64,000 bases of DNA from Thermoplasmata archaeon (lineage in GTDB: Archaea; Thermoplasmatota; Thermoplasmata; Lutacidiplasmatales; UBA184): assembly GCA_021817245.1 (NCBI GenBank), contig JAKAVQ010000001.1, forward strand, positions 62,001 through 126,000. The letters are read 5' to 3'. This document shows, piece by piece, positions 59,536 to 64,000 of this stretch. The notes beneath the pieces were generated by a model. It did no database searches, was not told the DNA's origin, and saw only the letters and a list, made by a program, of their open reading frames with translations. The position numbers and the translations under genes were made by a program. Positions within the stretch are counted from its first letter, which is position 1. Each line of letters starts with the position of its first letter.

Positions 59536-60585
59536 CTAGAAGCGACGCTCGGCTGCGCCGTGGGCGAGCCGCTCGAGGAGGCGCCGGTACGGGCCCGGGG
59601 GGATCGGTTCGAGCGCCCGGACCGCCCGGTCGGTCCAGTTCGCCGCTTCCTGCGCGACGGACGTTGCGGCGTCGGTGAGGTCGGTGAGCTCCTTCAGCCG
59701 GAGCACGTGCTTCGTCCGCTTGCGACGCAGCTGGAACAGCTTCTCGTACTCGGCCTGGCGCCGGGGGTCGAGGCGGAGGAACGTCTCGAGGGAGAGGAGG
59801 GTCGGGTTCCCCTCGCGGAAGTCGGTGTAGAGCGGCTTGCCGAGGAGGTCGGGGTCGCCGTAGACGTCGAGCAGGTCGTCCCGGATCTGGAAGGCGACCC
59901 CGAGCGCCTTTCCGTACGTCTCGAGGGCGTTCATCACGGGCGCGGTGGCCTCGGCGACCTCCGCGACCGACGCGAGCCCGGAGGCGATGATCGCCGCGGT
60001 CTTGCGCTCGACCACGCGGAAGTAATGCTCGCGGCCGCTCGAGAGGTCGAAGCGCGACGCGTCCTGGAGGACCTCCCCTTCCACGAGGTCGGCGCACGCT
60101 TCCCCGCTGCGGAGGATGATCGACTTCGAGTACTCGGCCGCCAGCTCGAAGGCCCGCACGAACAGGTAGTCGCCTGAGACGATGGCGAGCGCGGTGCCGA
60201 AGGCGCGTGGCATCGACGGCCGACCCCGCCGCGTCTCGGCGTGGTCGATGACGTCATCGTGGACGAGCGTCGCGGTGTGGATCAGCTGGAAGGCGGCGGC
60301 GAGCGAGTGGATCGGCCCGGTCGACTCCTCGCCCAGCGCCCGGAAGGCCGCGGACATCACGAGCGGGCGGACCCGCTTTCCCCCGGTCGAACAGGCATAG
60401 CGGGCCGCCTCGGTCAGACGGGCGTAGGTCGATCCGAGGACCTGGTGGAGGCGCCAGTCGATGTCGCTGACGTCCCGCACGAGCACCGGAAGGACCTGGG
60501 CGAGCTCCTCGGCGGTCGCCTCGCCGAGCGCCTGGGCGACCAGCGCCTCGAGCGTCGGCTCGATACCTGGGTCGGGGGAGGGCAT
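59536..60585 (-). CDS. idsA: Geranylgeranyl (polyprenyl) diphosphate synthase
   Basis: A 349-residue trans-prenyltransferase. The first Asp-rich motif is LVHDDVIDHAETRRG and the second is FQIRDDLLDVYGD. Conserved GGKRVRPLVMSAAF starts the active-site helix. Residues before the first motif (HTATLVHDD) determine chain length, which I cannot assign with certainty. It supplies GGPP for ether lipids or longer chains for quinones. It lies two bases after the geranylgeranyl reductase stop, behind complex I genes. Confidence 0.94.
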   Translation of the reverse strand: MPSPDPGIEPTLEALVAQALGEATAEELAQVLPVLVRDVSDIDWRLHQVLGSTYARLTEAARYACSTGGKRVRPLVMSAAFRALGEESTGPIHSLAAAFQLIHTATLVHDDVIDHAETRRGRPSMPRAFGTALAIVSGDYLFVRAFELAAEYSKSIILRSGEACADLVEGEVLQDASRFDLSSGREHYFRVVERKTAAIIASGLASVAEVAEATAPVMNALETYGKALGVAFQIRDDLLDVYGDPDLLGKPLYTDFREGNPTLLSLETFLRLDPRRQAEYEKLFQLRRKRTKHVLRLKELTDLTDAATSVAQEAANWTDRAVRALEPIPPGPYRRLLERLAHGAAERRF

Positions 60586-60587
60586 GG

Positions 60588-61697
60588 TCAGGAGCTCCTC
60601 CCGAAGTGGAACGGCCAGCGCAGCCGCATCATCGCGTCCAGACCCGCCGCCCCGATATAGCGCATGCCCAGGGCGAGGAGGAGGTCCGTCCCCGCGACCC
60701 GGTCGCTGAACCGCTGGATCTGGGCCGCCCGAGCGAGCGGCGCGTACAGGACCGTCTTCCACGCGCGGTCGTACTCGGCGAGCGGGGTGCCACCGCGGAC
60801 GTGGCGGGCCGCCGCGCTCCCGGCGAGCCACCCACTGAGCATCGCGGTCGGGATCCCGCCGCCGTTGGTCGCCATGACGAGGTTCGCCGCGTCCCCGGCG
60901 AGCAGGGCTTGGCCCCAGACCAGCCGCTCGGGCGGGGGGCCGATCGGCACCCACCAGTGGGTCCGCTCGCGGGCGGTGCCGAGGCCCTCCCGCTCGAGGA
61001 ACCGGTCGAGCAGCCGGTCGAGCGATCGACCCGGGGGGAGCCGGTCGACCCCCAGGCCCACGTTCGCGTCGGTCGCCCGAGGGAAGAGCCACGCGTACCC
61101 GTGCGGCGCCGCGCCCCCGAAGTAAAGGTCGATCCGGTCGGAAAGGGGGCCGTCGACCGTCGCGGTGACCATCCGGAACATCGTTCGGGTCGGGGAGAAC
61201 CCGACCGCCCGGCCGACGGTCGACATCGGTCCGTCGGCGCCGATCACCACTTTCGCTTCGAGCCGACGCCCGCCCGTGAGCGTCAGCGTGCCCTCGCGCA
61301 CCGCCGTGACACCGACGGGGTAGCGAAGCTCCGCGCCCGACCCTTCGGCCCGCACCGCGAGCGCCTTGTCGAACGCCCGGCGGGAGACGGTATACCCCAC
61401 GAGCGGGAACCGGAACCGGTGCCCGTACGGGGAGACACAGGCCATCCACCGGGTCTCCCGGAGCACGGTGTTCGGGGGGATGTCGAACGCGGTCCCGATG
61501 AGCTCGGGCGCGCCGAACAGGTCCCCCAGCTCCCGGGGCGAGGGGAGGAACTCGCCGCACTGGACCGGGTGGCCGAGCTCGGGCCGGTGGTCGAGAAGGA
61601 CGGTACGGGCGCCGCCCTCCGCCGCCGCGCGGGCCGCCGAAGCACCGGCCGGACCGGCGCCGACCACCGCGACGTCGTACCGCTCGACCGCGCTCAC
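60588..61697 (-). CDS. Geranylgeranyl reductase family FAD enzyme
   Basis: A 369-residue flavoprotein that saturates prenyl chains of archaeal ether lipids or quinones. FAD motifs: YDVAVVGAGPAGASAARAAAEGG, VVIGADGPMSTVGRAVG and ALLAGDAANLVMATNGGGIPTAMLSG. The Cys in HPVQCGEFLP matches the archaeal reductase family. The GTG at 61697 overlaps the nuoN stop (GTGA). Its place between complex I and GGPP synthase suggests a role in lipid or menaquinone maturation. Confidence 0.92.
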   Translation of the reverse strand: MSAVERYDVAVVGAGPAGASAARAAAEGGARTVLLDHRPELGHPVQCGEFLPSPRELGDLFGAPELIGTAFDIPPNTVLRETRWMACVSPYGHRFRFPLVGYTVSRRAFDKALAVRAEGSGAELRYPVGVTAVREGTLTLTGGRRLEAKVVIGADGPMSTVGRAVGFSPTRTMFRMVTATVDGPLSDRIDLYFGGAAPHGYAWLFPRATDANVGLGVDRLPPGRSLDRLLDRFLEREGLGTARERTHWWVPIGPPPERLVWGQALLAGDAANLVMATNGGGIPTAMLSGWLAGSAAARHVRGGTPLAEYDRAWKTVLYAPLARAAQIQRFSDRVAGTDLLLALGMRYIGAAGLDAMMRLRWPFHFGRSS

Positions 61698-63280
61698 GGT
61701 CCGAGGCTCACGAACTGCTGCGCGGCCGCCTGGATCGCCCCGAGGACCGGTTGCGGATAGACCCCCACCGCGACGATGACGATGACCGCGAGCGCGATCG
61801 CGGTCGCCCGGCCGTAGCCGAAGCCGCCGGCGGGCAGCACTTCGGGCTCGGAGGCGCCGGCCACGACCCCGAGGGGCTCGGAGCGGGGCGCGGGAGCCTC
61901 GAAGAAGATCACCTTGAGGACGCGCGCGTAGTAGAACACCGACAGGGCGCTGTTGAGAAGGCCCGCGACCGCGAGCCAGACGAAGTACCCCTGGGCCTGC
62001 ACGGCGGCGCTGAAGAGGACGAACTTCGAGACGAAGCCGATCGTGAGCGGGACCCCGGCGAGGGAGAGCAGCATCAGCGCGAACGCGACGGCGGTGAGCG
62101 GCCGCCGCGTACCAAGGCCCCGCCAGTCCTCGATCAGCGGACCGACGCCCCACGCCGCGACCCCCGCGACGAGAAGGAACGCGGCGCCCTTCATGAAGAC
62201 ATGCGCGAACATCTGCAGGGTCGCGCCCGCCAGCGCCGGGGCGGTGCCGATGGCGACCCCGATCAGCATGTAGCCGGCCTGGCTGATCGAGGAGTAGGCG
62301 AGCATGCGTTTCATCTCCTTCTGGAGGAGCGCGAGGACGTTCCCCACCGTCATGGTGACGACGGCAAGCACCGAGAGCGTCACCTGCAGCACCGGTCCGA
62401 GAGCGACCGCGCCGTTCGTGAACGGGCCCCCCGACGGTGCGGTGCGGGCGAGGAGCACCGGCCCGAGGAAGACGAGGAAGAAGGCGAAGAGCCCGACCTT
62501 CTTCGACCCGCCCGCGAGGAACGCGGTGACGTCGGTCGGGGCGCCGTCGTAGACGTCGACTGCCCACGCGTGGAACGGCACGAGCGTGGCCTTGAACGCG
62601 AGGCCGACGATGAGGAAGCCGTAGCCGAGGAGGACGAGTACGGGATAACCGCCCGTCCCCGCGACCGCACGGATCGCGTAGAGGTTCGTTGTCCCGTACG
62701 CCCCGTACAGCAGCGAGGCGCCAAAGAAGGAGAGCGTGGTCGAGAGCGCGCCGATGATGTACATCTTCATCGCCGCCTCCATCGACCGGGCATCGCGCCG
62801 GGTGTACGCCACGAGGAGGTAGGTCGCAATGCTCGTGATCTCGATCGAGAGCAGGAGGAAGATCAGGTCGGAGGCGATCGCGACGAGCAGCATGCCGAGG
62901 GTGGCGAGCGAGAGCAATCCGAAGAAGATCGGCGCCCCCCGCTCGCGGCTCGGTCGGCTCAGCGACGCGAGCGCGACGAGGAGCCCCGCCAAGAGGAAGA
63001 TCGCCTGAAAGACGAGCCCGAGCGACGTGACCGCGTAGAGGGGGGTTCCCGAAGGGACGGTGTCGATCCCGCCGGAGGAGATCGTGGCGAGGCCGGCGAT
63101 CGGCGCGAAGCCGAGGTCGGCGAGCACGAACAGGAGGGCGAGCGCCATGCCGAGGACGGTGACGGCGCCGACGACCTCGTTCCGGCGGACGCGGACCACG
63201 TCGAGGAGGAAGACGAGGAGCGTTCCCGCGAGCAGGAGGATCTCGGGGAGGAATGGGCCGGCGAAGCTCGCGACGTCCAT
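61694..63280 (-). CDS. nuoN: NADH-quinone oxidoreductase subunit N (NuoN/FpoN)
   Basis: A 528-residue antiporter-like membrane subunit of complex I with about 14 helices. Conserved features: charged residues in LLSIEITSIATYLLVAYTRRDARSMEAAMKMYIIGALSTT, KATLVPFHAWAVDVYDGAPTDVTAFLAGGSKKVG and LQKEMKRMLAYSSISQAGYM. The stop overlaps the geranylgeranyl reductase start. The N subunit is the last of the large antiporter-like subunits in the usual gene order. Confidence 0.96.
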   Translation of the reverse strand: MDVASFAGPFLPEILLLAGTLLVFLLDVVRVRRNEVVGAVTVLGMALALLFVLADLGFAPIAGLATISSGGIDTVPSGTPLYAVTSLGLVFQAIFLLAGLLVALASLSRPSRERGAPIFFGLLSLATLGMLLVAIASDLIFLLLSIEITSIATYLLVAYTRRDARSMEAAMKMYIIGALSTTLSFFGASLLYGAYGTTNLYAIRAVAGTGGYPVLVLLGYGFLIVGLAFKATLVPFHAWAVDVYDGAPTDVTAFLAGGSKKVGLFAFFLVFLGPVLLARTAPSGGPFTNGAVALGPVLQVTLSVLAVVTMTVGNVLALLQKEMKRMLAYSSISQAGYMLIGVAIGTAPALAGATLQMFAHVFMKGAAFLLVAGVAAWGVGPLIEDWRGLGTRRPLTAVAFALMLLSLAGVPLTIGFVSKFVLFSAAVQAQGYFVWLAVAGLLNSALSVFYYARVLKVIFFEAPAPRSEPLGVVAGASEPEVLPAGGFGYGRATAIALAVIVIVAVGVYPQPVLGAIQAAAQQFVSLGP

Positions 63281-63284
63281 CGTC

Positions 63285-64000
63285 CTAAGGTCCCGGCCAG
63301 CCGTGGATCGGCGAGCTCACGATCACGTTCACGAGGAGTCCCGGCAGGATCCCGAAGAGGACGGTGAAGGCGACCAGGATCCCCATCCCCGCCCCTTCGT
63401 ACCACGGGATGTCGTGCGCTCCCGCCGGGATCCCTCTCGGCGTGCCGAACAGGAGGCGCTGCATCATCCACAGGTAGAACGCGGCGGTCACGACGAGGAT
63501 CGCGAGAGGGAGGAAGACCCAGTACGACAGGCCGTTCCACGTTGCGAGCAGCGCGGTGAACTCGGCGGGGAAGCTGATGAGCGCTGGGAGCCCGAGCGAC
63601 GCGAGGGAACCGGTCATGATGAGGGTCGACAGGGCCGGCGTGGTCGGGGTGATCCCGCCGATCGACGCGATGTCGCGGCTGCCGAAGGTATGGTGCACGC
63701 TGCCGGACGACATGAAGAGGAGACCGCTCACGATCCCGTGGGCGAACATCAGGAGCACCGCCGCGATGAGTCCGAGGGACGAGTCGAGCGCGATCGCGAG
63801 GAGGACGATCCCCATGTGGTTGATCGACGAGTAGGCGACGAGTCGCTTCAGGTCCCGCTGGGAGAGCGAGAGCACCGACCCCCATACGATCGAGAGGAAC
63901 GCCACGAAGAACAGGATCGGTTGGGCGGTGTGGAGGCCGCTCGGCAGCACCTCGACCGCCCACCGGATGAGTCCGTAACCCCCGAGCTTCAACAGAAGGC
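63285..64000 (-). CDS. nuoM: NADH-quinone oxidoreductase subunit M (NuoM/FpoM), C-terminal part
   Basis: The final ~238 residues of the M antiporter subunit; the 5' end lies beyond the window. It begins within LLLKLGGYGLIR and includes VWGSVLSLSQRDLKRLVAYSSINHMGIVLL, GIVSGLLFMSSGSVHHTFGSRDIASIGG and PALISFPAEFTALLA. The gap to nuoN is only four bases. It is part of a complex I operon that continues off the edge. Confidence 0.96.
   Translation of the reverse strand, partial: LLLKLGGYGLIRWAVEVLPSGLHTAQPILFFVAFLSIVWGSVLSLSQRDLKRLVAYSSINHMGIVLLAIALDSSLGLIAAVLLMFAHGIVSGLLFMSSGSVHHTFGSRDIASIGGITPTTPALSTLIMTGSLASLGLPALISFPAEFTALLATWNGLSYWVFLPLAILVVTAAFYLWMMQRLLFGTPRGIPAGAHDIPWYEGAGMGILVAFTVLFGILPGLLVNVIVSSPIHGWPGP

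Noticed and set aside
59536-61560. Extending the prenyl synthase upstream as one long fused protein
   Set aside because: The upstream residues are out-of-frame shadow of geranylgeranyl reductase; ATG 60585 gives a full-length family member.

Overview
The window is a densely packed, very GC-rich archaeal chromosome segment. About 70 protein genes and two tRNA genes lie on both strands, and many neighbours overlap by 1-4 bases (ATGA or GTGA junctions). Archaeal markers run through it: both subunits of DNA topoisomerase VI, an Sm-like protein, CTP-dependent riboflavin kinase, the archaeosine enzyme RaSEA, TiaS, aEF1B, ribosomal protein eL41, an AglB oligosaccharyltransferase, archaeal-type HMG-CoA synthase and thiolase, geranylgeranyl reductase, a PAC2 protein, and TATA boxes about 26 bases upstream of start codons (leaderless mRNAs). 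The gene set suggests a GC-rich member of the Thermoplasmatota or a related euryarchaeal lineage. That placement is an inference; Topo VI argues against the classical Thermoplasma group, which lacks it.

Layout: 0-6.9 kb holds the 5' end of HMG-CoA synthase with its regulator, a tRNA-Ala gene interrupted in the T-loop, a PAC2 protein, a cysteine-desulfurase-like enzyme with an M20 peptidase, and an ABC exporter. 7-21 kb holds dnaK, citrate synthase, an RNA/cofactor operon (lsm, ribK, raSEA, nadE, TPD nuclease), hisS, htpX, tiaS and a two-subunit 2-oxoacid:ferredoxin oxidoreductase. 21-27 kb is one operon for a 2-oxoacid chain-elongation pathway (leucine or homocitrate type) that runs on into acetoacetyl-CoA thiolase and its OB-fold partner. 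27-35 kb is dominated by a 2,196-residue AglB with a huge repeat-rich outer region, followed by a membrane-anchored surface protein. 35-48 kb is an accessory-like mix: a ferredoxin, an orphan peptide/nickel permease, an aldo/keto reductase, hydrolases, two thioredoxin-like proteins, an SDR, an eIF2B-like protein, small zinc proteins, a methyltransferase, and a tRNA-His gene, also interrupted in the T-loop. 48-64 kb holds a HAD phosphatase, coaBC, a ZIP-like transporter, sucCD, eL41, an aquaporin, topoisomerase VI, a nitrilase-family enzyme, GGPP synthase, geranylgeranyl reductase, and the N and M subunits of complex I (the M gene runs off the window).

Together the genes describe a heterotroph-like core: an oxidative TCA segment (citrate synthase, 2-oxoacid ferredoxin oxidoreductase, succinyl-CoA ligase), a respiratory complex I, mevalonate and isoprenoid lipid synthesis, and protein N-glycosylation. 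The most striking signals are the two matching T-loop tRNA introns, the giant AglB, and the tiaS gene with no canonical start codon. No CRISPR array, insertion sequence or prophage was seen.
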